Assembly: GCA_035277145.1 (NCBI GenBank)
Contig: DATELA010000104.1
Span: 37,202 to 101,201, forward strand
Origin: DASRAP01 sp035277145
GTDB lineage: Bacteria > Gemmatimonadota > Gemmatimonadetes > Gemmatimonadales > Gemmatimonadaceae
Length of the DNA: 64,000 nucleotides
Direction: 5' to 3'
Below the pieces are notes generated by a model, which saw only the letters and a list, made by a program, of their open reading frames with translations, ran no database searches and had not been told where the DNA came from. Every line of letters starts with the position of its first letter. Position 1 is the stretch's first letter. The translations under genes and the position numbers were made by a program. Positions 33,627-43,044 of the stretch are shown here, in pieces.

Positions 33627-35294
33627 ATGAACAACGTTCGCACCAACCGGCGCGCCGCGCGCGCGATCTGCGTCGCACTGTTCGCATTGATCGCATTGCT
33701 CGTGCCCGCCGTTACCAGCGGTCAGTCACGTCAGACATACGACGATCTCGCGACACTGTTCCGCGATTGGCGCGCATTTCAGAAACCGAAACTCACGGGC
33801 GGCGTGTACGACTACCGCACTGCGGCCATGGCGGCGCAACACGCAGCGCTCGCGCGGTACAAGCAACGGTTGCAGGCGATCGACACCACCGGTTGGCGCA
33901 TTCCCCAGCAGGTCGACTGGCACATCGTCCGCGCCGAAATGAACGGGTTGGACTTCGACCATCGCGTGCTGAAGCCGTGGGTGAACAATCCCGCGTTCTA
34001 CGTGACCGTGTTCTGGGGTGAGAGCGACCAGCCCGCGCGCGAGGGTCCGCACGCGGAGGGCATGGTCGAGTTGTACCGGTTTGCGCGTCCGCTCTCTGCG
34101 CGCGATGCGGCCATCATTGATACGGCGGTGCGGCGGATCCCCGCATTCCTGGATCAGGCGCGGATCAATCTCACCGGGAATCAGAAAGACTTGTGGATGT
34201 ACGGCATCGGCGACGTGCGCGGCCAAAGCGCGGACCTCGAACGATTGGCGCGCGAGCTCACGCCGGCGCACAGCGCGCTTTCGGCCTCCCTCACGCGCGC
34301 AAAAGACGCCACCGATGCGTTTGTTCGTTGGCTCGAATCACAGGCGTCGTCCAAGACCGGGCGATCGGGCATTGGCGTTGCCAACTACAACTGGTACCTC
34401 GGCCAAGTGCAATTGCTGCCATATACGTGGCACGATCTCGTGCGCGTGATGGAGGCCCAGCTGTCACGGTCGTGGTCGTTCCTCGCACTCGAGGAAAAGC
34501 GCAATGCAGCGCTTCCGCAGCTGAGTGTCATTGCGTCCGCGGAAGAACACACGCGCCGGTTCAATGCCGCGATTACGGATTACGTCGCGTTCATTCGCGA
34601 ACACGACTTGCTCACGATGAAGCCGTACATGGACGCACGTCTGCGCGAACGCATCGGCCGGTTCTCGAGCGGGCCGCGCGAGTTCTTTACGGAAGTGGAC
34701 TACCGCGACCCGATGGTCATGCGAACGCATGGCTTCCACTGGTTTGACAAAGGCGAAATGGCGGAGGAACCGCATACGAGCATGATTCGGCGCGGCCCGC
34801 TGTTGTACAACATCTTCAACACGCGCACCGAAGGATTTGCAACAGAATGGGAGGAGCTGATGATGGGCGCGGGCATGTTCGATAAATCGCCGCGCTCGCG
34901 TGAACTCGTCTACATCCTCGTCGCCGAACGCGCCGCGCGCGCACTCGGCGATTTGCACATGCAGAGCAACGAGTTCACGCTCGAGCAAGCCGCGGAGTTC
35001 ACATCGGCGAATACACCGCGCGGTTGGCTCAGTCTCACGGGCAACCTGGTGCGCGGCGAACAACATTTGTATTTGCAGCAACCCGGGTACGGCATCAGCT
35101 ACGTCGTCGGCAAAGTCGAAACGGAGCGGACCATGCAAACGATGCAACGCAAGCAGGGAAATGCGTTCTCGTTCCGCCGATTCATGGACGCGTACCTGTC
35201 CGCTGGTCAGATCCCGATGTCGCTCGTGCGCTGGGAAGTGACCGGCGAGCTCGACGCCGAACTTCGGACGACGCTGCGCGGCGGTAGTCGTTAA
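33627..35294 (+). CDS. Secreted DUF885-family protein
   Basis: A 555-residue protein with a signal peptide (hydrophobic ALFALIALLVPAVTSGQ). The helical body matches DUF885-type proteins: FFTEVDYRDPMVMRTHGFHW, then NIFNTRTEGFATEWEELMM at ~395-413, and the C-terminal QQPGYGISYVVGKVETERTM. DUF885 proteins resemble M3-like metalloproteases in fold, and some have a HExxH. Here the corresponding position reads TRTEGFATEWEELM without a clear HExxH, so catalytic activity is doubtful. Probably periplasmic. It is followed by the blaI promoter. Confidence 0.75.
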   Translation: MNNVRTNRRAARAICVALFALIALLVPAVTSGQSRQTYDDLATLFRDWRAFQKPKLTGGVYDYRTAAMAAQHAALARYKQRLQAIDTTGWRIPQQVDWHIVRAEMNGLDFDHRVLKPWVNNPAFYVTVFWGESDQPAREGPHAEGMVELYRFARPLSARDAAIIDTAVRRIPAFLDQARINLTGNQKDLWMYGIGDVRGQSADLERLARELTPAHSALSASLTRAKDATDAFVRWLESQASSKTGRSGIGVANYNWYLGQVQLLPYTWHDLVRVMEAQLSRSWSFLALEEKRNAALPQLSVIASAEEHTRRFNAAITDYVAFIREHDLLTMKPYMDARLRERIGRFSSGPREFFTEVDYRDPMVMRTHGFHWFDKGEMAEEPHTSMIRRGPLLYNIFNTRTEGFATEWEELMMGAGMFDKSPRSRELVYILVAERAARALGDLHMQSNEFTLEQAAEFTSANTPRGWLSLTGNLVRGEQHLYLQQPGYGISYVVGKVETERTMQTMQRKQGNAFSFRRFMDAYLSAGQIPMSLVRWEVTGELDAELRTTLRGGSR

Positions 35295-35344
35295 GCACGC
35301 CCCGCACCGAACAGTCCGCTAAACGGTCCGTCCCATGTTGTGGC

Positions 35345-35373
35345 TTGACATGGACATAGGCCCGCGCAATTAT
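35345..35373 (+). promoter_or_regulatory. blaI promoter
   Basis: TTGACA at 35345-35350, exactly 17 bp, then AATTAT at 35368-35373. The last two bases of the -10 are inside the palindrome at 35372. The promoter at 45393-45421 has the same geometry. Confidence 0.7.
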
Positions 35374-35393
35374 CTCCTACAACTTTAGGAGAT
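35372..35393. promoter_or_regulatory. BlaI-type operator, copy 1
   Basis: Perfect 8-bp arms ATCTCCTA and TAGGAGAT around a 6-bp centre (CAACTT). It overlaps the -10 box of the blaI promoter, so bound repressor would block RNA polymerase. An identical pair of arms with a different centre is at 45420-45441. Confidence 0.8.
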
Positions 35394-35434
35394 CAACGTC
35401 ACCGGCAGCACGGCCGTACGCTGGAGGAGACGCG

Positions 35435-35851
35435 ATGAGTCGCACCGCTCATTCACCGAGAAGACCAGGAGACTACGTGCCACCGACCTTCACCGACCGC
35501 GAACTCGATGTCATGGCTGTGCTCTGGGAACGCGGACCATCGACGGTCGCCGAAGTGCGAGCGCGGCTTGCGGACGAACTCGCGCACAACACGGTGCTCA
35601 CCGTGCTGCGCGTGCTCGAAAGCAAAGGCTACGTGTCGCACACGGAAGAAGGCAAAGCGCACCGATTCCGCGCGCGCGTCAAGCAGGAGACCGCGGGCGC
35701 AACAGCGGCGTCACGCGTCGTTGCGAAACTCTTCGGCGGCTCAACCGAGCGCCTCCTCACACATCTCGTAACTGAACGGAGTGTTACGCCGGACGAACTC
35801 CGGCGCCTGCGCCGTTTGCTCGACGACAAGCTTCGCGAGAGTGACAAATGA
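35435..35851 (+). CDS. blaI: BlaI/MecI/CopY-family repressor
   Basis: A 138-residue protein. The winged helix is at ~18-85: FTDRELDVMAVLWERGPSTV, then HNTVLTVLRVLESKGYVSHT. The C-terminal dimerisation helix carries the region cut by BlaR1-type proteases in the classic system. A strong RBS (GGAGGAG) lies before the ATG. Its own promoter carries a palindromic operator, so it should repress itself. The stop overlaps the M56 gene start (ATGA). In this phylum such pairs regulate diverse envelope functions, and no beta-lactamase is nearby. Confidence 0.92.
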   Translation: MSRTAHSPRRPGDYVPPTFTDRELDVMAVLWERGPSTVAEVRARLADELAHNTVLTVLRVLESKGYVSHTEEGKAHRFRARVKQETAGATAASRVVAKLFGGSTERLLTHLVTERSVTPDELRRLRRLLDDKLRESDK

Positions 35852-37827
35852 TTGCGACCTGGATGTTCTACTGTCTCGCGTGCGCACTGGGGCTCGCGTT
35901 CGCAGCGGTTGTCGCCGAGCGTGCATTACTCGCGGGTCGTGGGCCCGTGCGGCACGTGTGGCTCGCCGCACTGGTGCTGTCGTTTGCATTGCCCGTCGCC
36001 GCGTATCGGTACGCGCCCCGCACTGTGCAGTTCGACGCGACAGTGAGTGCGCTGGACGAAACGCACCTCGATGTCTCCGCTGTGGCGACCTTGCCTCCGG
36101 CAACGCCGTCGTCCGCAACGAGTGCGGCTCAGGGTTCAGGCCTCACAGCTCGGGGCTCACAAACCGCCACGCAGAACGCGCAACGCCGTAACTGGCGCTC
36201 ATTCGTCGCGTCCACGGATCGACCGCTCACCGTTGTCTGGATCGGTCTTTCCGTTGCACTCGCGCTGTACTTCGCTGTTGGGATCGTACTGCTCGCGCGC
36301 ACACGCAAAGCGTGGCGCCGTCATACAGTGCTCGGCGTACCGGTATTTGTCTCTGAACGCACGGGCCCTGCACTCGTTGGTGCGGTGTCGCCCGCGATCG
36401 TAGTTCCGGAGTGGGCGCTCGCGCTCGACGCCACGCAATTGTCGCTGATGTTGCGGCACGAACAGGAACATCAGCGTGCGCACGATGGACGCCTGCTCCT
36501 CGCCGCACAACTGGCGCTGATCGTGATGCCGTGGAACGTCGCGCTGTGGTGGCAGATTCTGCGGCTGCGCGTTGCCGTTGAACTGGACTGCGATGCGCGC
36601 GTGCTGCAAAACGCAGACGCGCGGTCATACGGCAACTTGTTGCTGGAAGTCGTTCGTCCGCGTGAAGTGCTGGCGCCGGTTGGTGTCACTGCGTTCGCTG
36701 AACGTGCGACACAACTCGAACGCCGCATTCGTGTGATGGCACGCGGTGGACGCGTATGGCGGGGAGCGCGTGTTGCCGCAACGTTGACCGCAGTTGGCGC
36801 GATCTCCATCGCGTGGATCGCACCGCGGCCCAACGTTCCCGCGGCGCCCGCGGTGGTGTCAGCTGACACCGTGACGCGTGCACAAACAATTCCGCCGCGT
36901 GATACATCGCGTGCGCAGCCGTCGCAGACCAGGCTGCAAGTGCCACGTCGCGACAGCGCGCCTGCGCGCGCTGCAACGGCACAGCGTGACACGTCCATGC
37001 GCCCGGCGGCGCAGACCGCGAAACCGGATTCATCGCGCGGTGTCGACACCGGCCGCGTCGCAACGACATTGGCAACACCGGACATCGTCGTGCCAATCGG
37101 CGGCGGGCGCGGTGGACGCGGCGGGCTCCTGCCGCCGCAACTCGCAAACACGATTTACACGCGCTTGTTCGACGGCATCGCGCTCGCGCCGACTGAAGAA
37201 GGGCGCGCACGCGCGATCATTGACAGCCTGCTGCAAATGCAAACAGCTATGCAGGACAGCATCCGCCCAGCGATGCAGATCTACACAGCATCACTCGCGC
37301 AGGCTCGCGCGAACCGCGACTCGACACTCGTGAAGCTTCCTATGAGCGACGCGGACCGCGCGACGCTGATGTCGCGGCTCATTCCACAACCTGGTGGTCG
37401 CCGTGGTGGCGCGCCCGGTGATCCACCGCAAGTCGGCGGAGCGCGTGGCGGGGGTGGACGCGGCGGCGCCGCAGGTGGTGGGGGCGGTGGCGGGCGTGGC
37501 GACACCGGAGGCGGCCGTGGAGTCGCACCGCTCGATCCACAAATGCAAATCGAAGCTGCGTACTCACGGCTCTTCGCGGGAATCACATTGACGCCGGATC
37601 AGGAAGCGGCTGCGCGCACAGCAATTGCGAAACAACTGGTCGATCAACGCAATGCGGTTGCACCGCGTCCGCGTCAGGTCATCGGCGTCCCCGCGTTCGA
37701 TAGTACGGTCGTCATCGACGCGCGCGGCGATTCCGCACTCATGATGCTGATCACCAACGACAGCGACAAACAGAAGCTGCGCGGACGCATCGTTCGCCCC
37801 GCTCTGCCAATCAACGTGCAGCGCTAA
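35848..37827 (+). CDS. BlaR1-like M56 membrane metallopeptidase with long C-terminal domain
   Basis: A 659-residue protein. The N-terminal ~320 residues hold four membrane helices and the M56 zinc motif HEQEH at 204-208 in LMLRHEQEHQRAHDGRLL. Residue 246 onward gives ELDCDARVL, which supplies the third ligand region. From ~330 a Pro/Arg/Gln-rich linker leads to two related ~90-residue helical units (LANTIYTRLFDGIALAPTEE and EAAYSRLFAGITLTPDQE), separated by a Gly-rich GRGG spacer. In BlaR1 the outer domain binds beta-lactam; here these helical repeats replace a penicillin-binding domain, so the signal is different. It presumably cleaves BlaI when triggered. An in-frame stretch at 36125-36142 matches an intergenic repeat. 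Confidence 0.85.
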   Translation: MIATWMFYCLACALGLAFAAVVAERALLAGRGPVRHVWLAALVLSFALPVAAYRYAPRTVQFDATVSALDETHLDVSAVATLPPATPSSATSAAQGSGLTARGSQTATQNAQRRNWRSFVASTDRPLTVVWIGLSVALALYFAVGIVLLARTRKAWRRHTVLGVPVFVSERTGPALVGAVSPAIVVPEWALALDATQLSLMLRHEQEHQRAHDGRLLLAAQLALIVMPWNVALWWQILRLRVAVELDCDARVLQNADARSYGNLLLEVVRPREVLAPVGVTAFAERATQLERRIRVMARGGRVWRGARVAATLTAVGAISIAWIAPRPNVPAAPAVVSADTVTRAQTIPPRDTSRAQPSQTRLQVPRRDSAPARAATAQRDTSMRPAAQTAKPDSSRGVDTGRVATTLATPDIVVPIGGGRGGRGGLLPPQLANTIYTRLFDGIALAPTEEGRARAIIDSLLQMQTAMQDSIRPAMQIYTASLAQARANRDSTLVKLPMSDADRATLMSRLIPQPGGRRGGAPGDPPQVGGARGGGGRGGAAGGGGGGGRGDTGGGRGVAPLDPQMQIEAAYSRLFAGITLTPDQEAAARTAIAKQLVDQRNAVAPRPRQVIGVPAFDSTVVIDARGDSALMMLITNDSDKQKLRGRIVRPALPINVQR

Positions 37828-37872
37828 CCCGAACAACTGCAGTCGTCTCGTCCATCAATTCTCGAGGAACAC

Positions 37873-39186
37873 ATGAACCGCTCCACTCTTACGCTCGCAG
37901 CCGTTGCGTTCGCATCCGCGACCGCGGTGCATGCACAGCAGACACGCGTGCCCGTTGTCGCACTTCCCGCGAGCAACGCAAAGACGTCGGAAACATTCGG
38001 CGGCATCATCGGCGTGCGCGAGGTCAGCGGCGGCAAATTGTTGGTCAACGATGCAGCTCGCCGGCAACTCGTGCTGCTCGACACGACATTCCGCTCACAC
38101 ACGATCGCGCTCGACTCGACCGACGGCGTCGCGAACGCGTACGGCCGTGCGCGCGCTCCGCTTCTCGCATACCTCGGCGATTCATCGTTGATGGCCGATC
38201 CGCAGTCGCAATCGCTGCGCGTCATCGACGGCAAAGGACAAGTGGTGCGCTCCATCGCGCTCCCGAATCCACGCGACGTCATCTTCATGATCAGCGCGGC
38301 GAGCGGCGTCGATTCGAAAGGCCGGCTCGTGTATCGCGGCCCGGTACCGCAGCTGCCGAACATGCAACAACTGCCGCTCTCGCAACGGCCGGACTCGGCA
38401 GTCATTCTGCGCGCGGACCTCGACGCGCGCACGGTCGACACGGTCGGCCGTTTGAAAGCACGCGACGGTGCCGGCGTGCTGAGTGATATGAGCGATCCCG
38501 CAAAGCCGAAGCTCACGATCACGATCAATCCGCTGCCGTCGCTCGACGAGTGGGCACTGCTCTCGAACGGAACGATCGCGCTCGTGCGCGGCCAGGATTA
38601 CCACATCGACTTCATTCAGCCCGACGGTTCGCGCAGTTCGTCGCCAAAGCTTTCGTTCGACTGGAAGCGGCTGACCGACGACGACAAACAGAAACTGGTT
38701 GACTCCGCGAGGGCCGCGCAGGAAGCAATGGCAGCAGGACGCGGCGCTGCTCCACCGCCGGCTGACGGCGGCGGGCGCGGGCGCGGTGGCGCAGGTGGTG
38801 GCGGCGGCGGTGCTGTCGGTGCGGTTGGCGTACGTGGCGGCGGTCCGGGAGGCGGCGTGCCGCCAACGGTCGAAACGGTCTATTTGCCGCTCGCGCAAAT
38901 CACGGACTACTACCCACCGATTCGCCCTGGCGCAGCAATGGCCGATCGCGACGGGAATCTCTGGGTGTTGCCGACGACATCGGGTCAGTCGCAAGCCGGT
39001 GAACTCGTGTACGACGTCATCAACACGAAAGGCGAACTGTTCCAGCGCGTTCGCTTGCCGAGCGGCCGGTCCATCGCCGGCTTCGGCACCGGCGGCGTCG
39101 TGTACATGATGTCCGGCGATCGCACGAACGGTTTCTACCTCGAGCGCACGCGCCTCGCATCTGGAACCAGAACCGCATCGCGATAG
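37873..39186 (+). CDS. Secreted beta-propeller protein (paralog of the 43575 sensor domain)
   Basis: A 437-residue protein with signal peptide LAAVAFASATAVHAQQ. The propeller-type body starts IIGVREVSGGKLLVNDAARR and ends IAGFGTGGVVYMMSGDRTNG. Both stretches closely match the membrane-anchored protein at 43575-45335 (GVREFANGKLLVND; AGFGKGGVVYLVAGDR). A long Gly/Arg/Ala-rich loop at ~290-325 interrupts one blade. It lies 45 bp after blaR1 and 27 bp before the TonB-dependent receptor, so all are probably co-transcribed. It could be a free periplasmic binding partner that competes with, or reports to, the anchored paralog. Ligand unknown. Confidence 0.78.
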   Translation: MNRSTLTLAAVAFASATAVHAQQTRVPVVALPASNAKTSETFGGIIGVREVSGGKLLVNDAARRQLVLLDTTFRSHTIALDSTDGVANAYGRARAPLLAYLGDSSLMADPQSQSLRVIDGKGQVVRSIALPNPRDVIFMISAASGVDSKGRLVYRGPVPQLPNMQQLPLSQRPDSAVILRADLDARTVDTVGRLKARDGAGVLSDMSDPAKPKLTITINPLPSLDEWALLSNGTIALVRGQDYHIDFIQPDGSRSSSPKLSFDWKRLTDDDKQKLVDSARAAQEAMAAGRGAAPPPADGGGRGRGGAGGGGGGAVGAVGVRGGGPGGGVPPTVETVYLPLAQITDYYPPIRPGAAMADRDGNLWVLPTTSGQSQAGELVYDVINTKGELFQRVRLPSGRSIAGFGTGGVVYMMSGDRTNGFYLERTRLASGTRTASR

Positions 39187-39213
39187 AGCGATCTCGCACC
39201 ACAGGAGTTCACG

Positions 39214-42200
39214 ATGCGGCGCATTTGGTTGTTCGTGTTCGTCGTCTGCTGCGCAGCCGGCACGCCCGCGGCTGCGCAACAGATGGACGTCATCCGCGGA
39301 CGAGTCACTGGTCCCGACTCCGTTCCGCTCGCTCGCGCGACGGTGAAAGCCGTTTCGTACTACGGCGCTATCGCCAAGACCACGCAAACCGATCGCAATG
39401 GCCGGTTCACGATCACGTATCCCAATGGCGAAGGGGACTACTGGATCGAAGTCACGCTGATCGGTTACGTGCCGCGGCGATTTGAGATCAAACGCATCGC
39501 GGAAGAAGAGATTCTCATCGCCGATGCGCGCCTCGCGTTGAACGCGCCGACGCTCGACCCAGTGAACGTCACCGCGCGCGGCGCCCGTGCTTTGCCGACA
39601 CGCACCGGCACCACCGCCGATGTCAGTGGATCTGAACGTCCGCTGACCAATGCAGGATTACCTCCCGATCTCGCCGGCAACCTCGCGGCCATGGCGGGAA
39701 CGATTCCCGGCATTCAGGTAATTCCCGGTCTCGATGGCGCGCCCGACATGTTTTCGGCGCTGGGTATGTCACCGGATCAAAACTCGACGACGTTTGAAGG
39801 TTTGGGCTCCGCCGTCAGCGATCTTCCGCGCGACGCGCAAGTCAGCGCGTCCATTCGTCCAGTGTCGTACGATGTCGCCAATGGTGGGTTCAGCGGCGCG
39901 CAGATTTCCATCTCGACGCGCCCGGGCAACAACTTTTCTTCCCGTCTCACCAGCGGTGTTGCGCGGCCACCTGATCTCGAGTGGACGAGTGACGTCGCCG
40001 AACAACAAGGCGCCAAGAATACGTATCTCTCGCTCGGCGGCAATGCGTCCGGTCCGATTTCGCTGAATCAGCACTTCTACAACTTCTCGTATCAGTACGG
40101 CCGCACGTACAGCGATCTGCAAACGCTGCTCAACACAAGTGCGGCGGGACTCGAGGCAGCGGGCGTTGCGCGTGATTCCGCTTCGCGACTGCTGAACATT
40201 CTGCAAGCGCAGAACATTCCGGCAACAATTTCAAACGCGCCGCGCCTGCAGGCACGCGACGACTATTCGCTGCAGGGCAATTTCGATCTCACTCCGGCCA
40301 GCGCGGGTGCCAGCGGCAGTTCGTTCAACCTTTCAGTGCTCGGCAATTACTCGCGCAATGAGCCCGTCGGCGGTGGATTGATACTCACGACACCCGGCCG
40401 CAACGCGCAGACCGAACGTTGGGCAGGCAACGTTTCGTTGCGACATACGAAGTACTTCTGGTTCGGCGTGCTGAGCCGCTCAACGCTGGGCTTCGCGTCG
40501 AGTGGTACCGAGAACGAACCGTATTTGCGTTTGCCGAGTGGAAGTGTACGGGTGAACTCGACACTGGAGGATGGGTCGAGCTCGATCCGGTCCCTGACGT
40601 TCGGCGGCAATCCGAGCGGCACACAAAGTTCGTCGACGAGCGGCATCGAATTTCTCAATCAGATGACGTGGTACAGCGCAAACAATCGTCACGTGCTGAA
40701 ACTGTCGACGAGCATTCGCGACGAGTCGTACTCAAACGATCAGCGTTCGAACCTCCTGGGTTCGTTCTCGTTCAACTCTTTGGCGGATCTCGAGGCGGGA
40801 ACACCGACATCGTTCTCGCGCACGTTGTACGCGCCGATCAAGACCGGACGACAATTGATTTCGTCCGTGTCGCTAGGCGATTTCTGGCGACCGGGTGCCG
40901 GCAACGTGCAGGTGAACTACGGCGTGCGGCTCGACGGCAATCGATTCCTCTCGCGTCCGGAGTTCAACCAGGACGTCGAAGACGCATTCGGGCTTCGCAA
41001 CGACAACATCCCAAATCGCGTGTACGTGAGCCCGCGCGCGGGCTTCCAATGGATCTATGGTACCGCGCCGATGATTGCGTTCCTACCCGGCGCCGCGCGT
41101 CCGCCGCGCGCATTGATCAGCGGCGGCGTCGGGATGTTCCAGGGTCTCCGCGATGCACAACTCGTACGGAGCGCGCTCGACGCAACAGGGTTGCCGTCGT
41201 CGACGCAACAGATCTCGTGCGTCGGTGCCGCAGCGCCGATTCCGGACTGGACATCGTACGCCGGCAACCCGAGCGCGATTCCAACGGAATGCGCCGACGG
41301 ATCCGCGGGCACGGTGTTCTCGAACGCGGCTCCGAGCGTGTCGATGTTCGACGCGCCATACGTGCAGCCGCGGAGCTTGCGCTCGAACCTGAACTGGAGC
41401 GGACCGATTCTCGGCAACCGGTTCGCATTCGGTGTGTCGGCGACGCATTCACTGAATTACGCGTTACCGGAAAACGTGGACCTCAACTTCAATGCGGTCG
41501 AACGCTTCGCGCTGGACAACGAAGCCAATCGTCCGGTGTTTGCCAATCCCGGCGCGATCGTTCCGACGACCGGCGCGGTGGCGCTTCGCGACACGCGCGT
41601 CGACACGTCGTTCCGCAGTGTGATGTTGCAGAAGTCGGATCTGCGCTCCGAGACGCGTCAGCTGTATTTCAGTCTGAAGCCCGTCACGAGCGGCACGACG
41701 TTCAACTGGGACGCGGGCTACACGCTACAGGACGTGCGCGAGTTGTACCGCGGATTCTCCAGCACTGTCGGCAATCCACTCGATCGTGCGTGGGACCGAT
41801 CGCTCGGCGCACGGCACACGTTCAACATGACCGTCTTTTACAACGTGTTCGATGTGGTGCGATTGACGTACACAGGCGTTGTGCGTTCGGGTACGCGCTA
41901 CTCACCGATGGTCGCCGGTGACATCAATGGCGACGGCATGCAGAACGATCGCGCGTTCGTGTACGATCCTGCGACGGCGAGCGATCCTGCACTCGCAAGC
42001 GCGATGTCGGCATTGCTCGACAACGGCAGCGCGGCCGCGCGTTGTCTCGCGCGTCAACTGGGCCAGCTCTCGAGCCGCGGCAGTTGCAGCGGACCGTGGA
42101 CTGTCGGTGGCGGGCTCGGCATCGCGTTCAACCCGCAAAAGATCGGCCTGCCACAGCGATTGTCGCTCTCGATCAATCTCAACAACGTGCCGATGCTCGC

Positions 42201-42888
42201 GGACCTCATGATGCACGGTTCACGCGGATTGCGCGGATGGGGTCAGGGCATCCAGCCGGATCAGAATCTGTTGTTCGTACGCGGATTCGATCCGGGCACG
42301 CAACGGTACACGTATGAAGTGAATCAGCGATTTGGTTCTACGCGCCCCAATCAGTCGACGTCGCGCGCGCTGACGTATTTGAGTTTCCAGGTGCGCTACG
42401 ACATCGGCGCGCCGCGCGAACGACAGGTGCTCACGCAGCGTATGGACATCGGCCGTTCACGGCCGGGCACCAAGCTCACGGCGCTCAACCTGCGCGTGCT
42501 CGGCAGCAGTACGATTCCAAATCCCATCGTGATGATTCTTCAGCAGGCGGATTCGCTGAAGCTCACGCGCGTGCAGGCAGACAGCCTCGCGAACATGGGC
42601 CGCATCTATTCGATTCGCGCCGATTCGCTGTGGTCGATCGCGGCACGATACCTCGACACGTTGCCCGATGACTACGATCACGACGACGCGTACGCGGTGT
42701 ATCGCACCGCGCGCGAGAAGACGGTTGATCATTTGATCGTGATCGCGCCGACGGTGAAGAAGCTGTTGACCCCGGCGCAGCGCCGCCGCTTGCCACCGCA
42801 GATCCTGAACTACCTGGATGACCGCGTGCTCAAGGCGATGCGGTCGGCGTCGAGTGGTGATGCGATGAGCGGGATCTTCATCAGATAG
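39214..42888 (+). CDS. TonB-dependent receptor-like outer-membrane protein
   Basis: A 1224-residue protein with signal peptide (1-22). A carboxypeptidase-regulatory-like beta-sandwich at ~25-105 (VIRGRVTGPDSVPLARATVK, then DRNGRFTITYPNGEGDYWI) is followed by a plug region (~125-260, with IPGIQVIPGLDGAPDMFSAL) and a ~700-residue barrel full of aromatic beta strands. A C-terminal helical extension (~1085-1224, LKLTRVQADSLANMGRIYSI and LLTPAQRRRLPPQILNYLDD) comes after the barrel and is atypical for TonB receptors. It probably imports a large ligand or acts as a signalling receptor. Its neighbours are a secreted propeller upstream and an ECF sigma factor downstream. A good AGGAG RBS lies before the ATG. 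Confidence 0.85.
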   Translation: MRRIWLFVFVVCCAAGTPAAAQQMDVIRGRVTGPDSVPLARATVKAVSYYGAIAKTTQTDRNGRFTITYPNGEGDYWIEVTLIGYVPRRFEIKRIAEEEILIADARLALNAPTLDPVNVTARGARALPTRTGTTADVSGSERPLTNAGLPPDLAGNLAAMAGTIPGIQVIPGLDGAPDMFSALGMSPDQNSTTFEGLGSAVSDLPRDAQVSASIRPVSYDVANGGFSGAQISISTRPGNNFSSRLTSGVARPPDLEWTSDVAEQQGAKNTYLSLGGNASGPISLNQHFYNFSYQYGRTYSDLQTLLNTSAAGLEAAGVARDSASRLLNILQAQNIPATISNAPRLQARDDYSLQGNFDLTPASAGASGSSFNLSVLGNYSRNEPVGGGLILTTPGRNAQTERWAGNVSLRHTKYFWFGVLSRSTLGFASSGTENEPYLRLPSGSVRVNSTLEDGSSSIRSLTFGGNPSGTQSSSTSGIEFLNQMTWYSANNRHVLKLSTSIRDESYSNDQRSNLLGSFSFNSLADLEAGTPTSFSRTLYAPIKTGRQLISSVSLGDFWRPGAGNVQVNYGVRLDGNRFLSRPEFNQDVEDAFGLRNDNIPNRVYVSPRAGFQWIYGTAPMIAFLPGAARPPRALISGGVGMFQGLRDAQLVRSALDATGLPSSTQQISCVGAAAPIPDWTSYAGNPSAIPTECADGSAGTVFSNAAPSVSMFDAPYVQPRSLRSNLNWSGPILGNRFAFGVSATHSLNYALPENVDLNFNAVERFALDNEANRPVFANPGAIVPTTGAVALRDTRVDTSFRSVMLQKSDLRSETRQLYFSLKPVTSGTTFNWDAGYTLQDVRELYRGFSSTVGNPLDRAWDRSLGARHTFNMTVFYNVFDVVRLTYTGVVRSGTRYSPMVAGDINGDGMQNDRAFVYDPATASDPALASAMSALLDNGSAAARCLARQLGQLSSRGSCSGPWTVGGGLGIAFNPQKIGLPQRLSLSINLNNVPMLADLMMHGSRGLRGWGQGIQPDQNLLFVRGFDPGTQRYTYEVNQRFGSTRPNQSTSRALTYLSFQVRYDIGAPRERQVLTQRMDIGRSRPGTKLTALNLRVLGSSTIPNPIVMILQQADSLKLTRVQADSLANMGRIYSIRADSLWSIAARYLDTLPDDYDHDDAYAVYRTAREKTVDHLIVIAPTVKKLLTPAQRRRLPPQILNYLDDRVLKAMRSASSGDAMSGIFIR

Positions 42889-42908
42889 GGTGTAGCCAAT
42901 AGGGTTTG

Positions 42909-42983
42909 GCCAATAGTGGGGTCTAGCGGACGGGAGGGGAGTCACAGGCGTGCCCCAACCTTCGCCCAGACCCCACTATTGGC
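42909..42983. repeat. Inverted repeat after the TonB-dependent receptor gene
   Basis: Perfect 16-bp arms GCCAATAGTGGGGTCT (42909-42924) and AGACCCCACTATTGGC (42968-42983) around 43 bp. The same TTGGCCAA word recurs just outside both arms. Possible transcription end between the receptor gene and the sigma-factor gene. No T-run follows. Confidence 0.85.
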
Positions 42984-43044
42984 GTCACTCCATTGGCCAA
43001 AACGCGGGCTCGCGTGGGATTCGGCCGCTCAATCCGTCATGTGA

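Noticed and set aside
40419..41921. A 500-residue plus-strand frame within the TonB receptor gene
   Set aside because: Alternate frame of a well-supported receptor gene; no start signal or recognisable domain.
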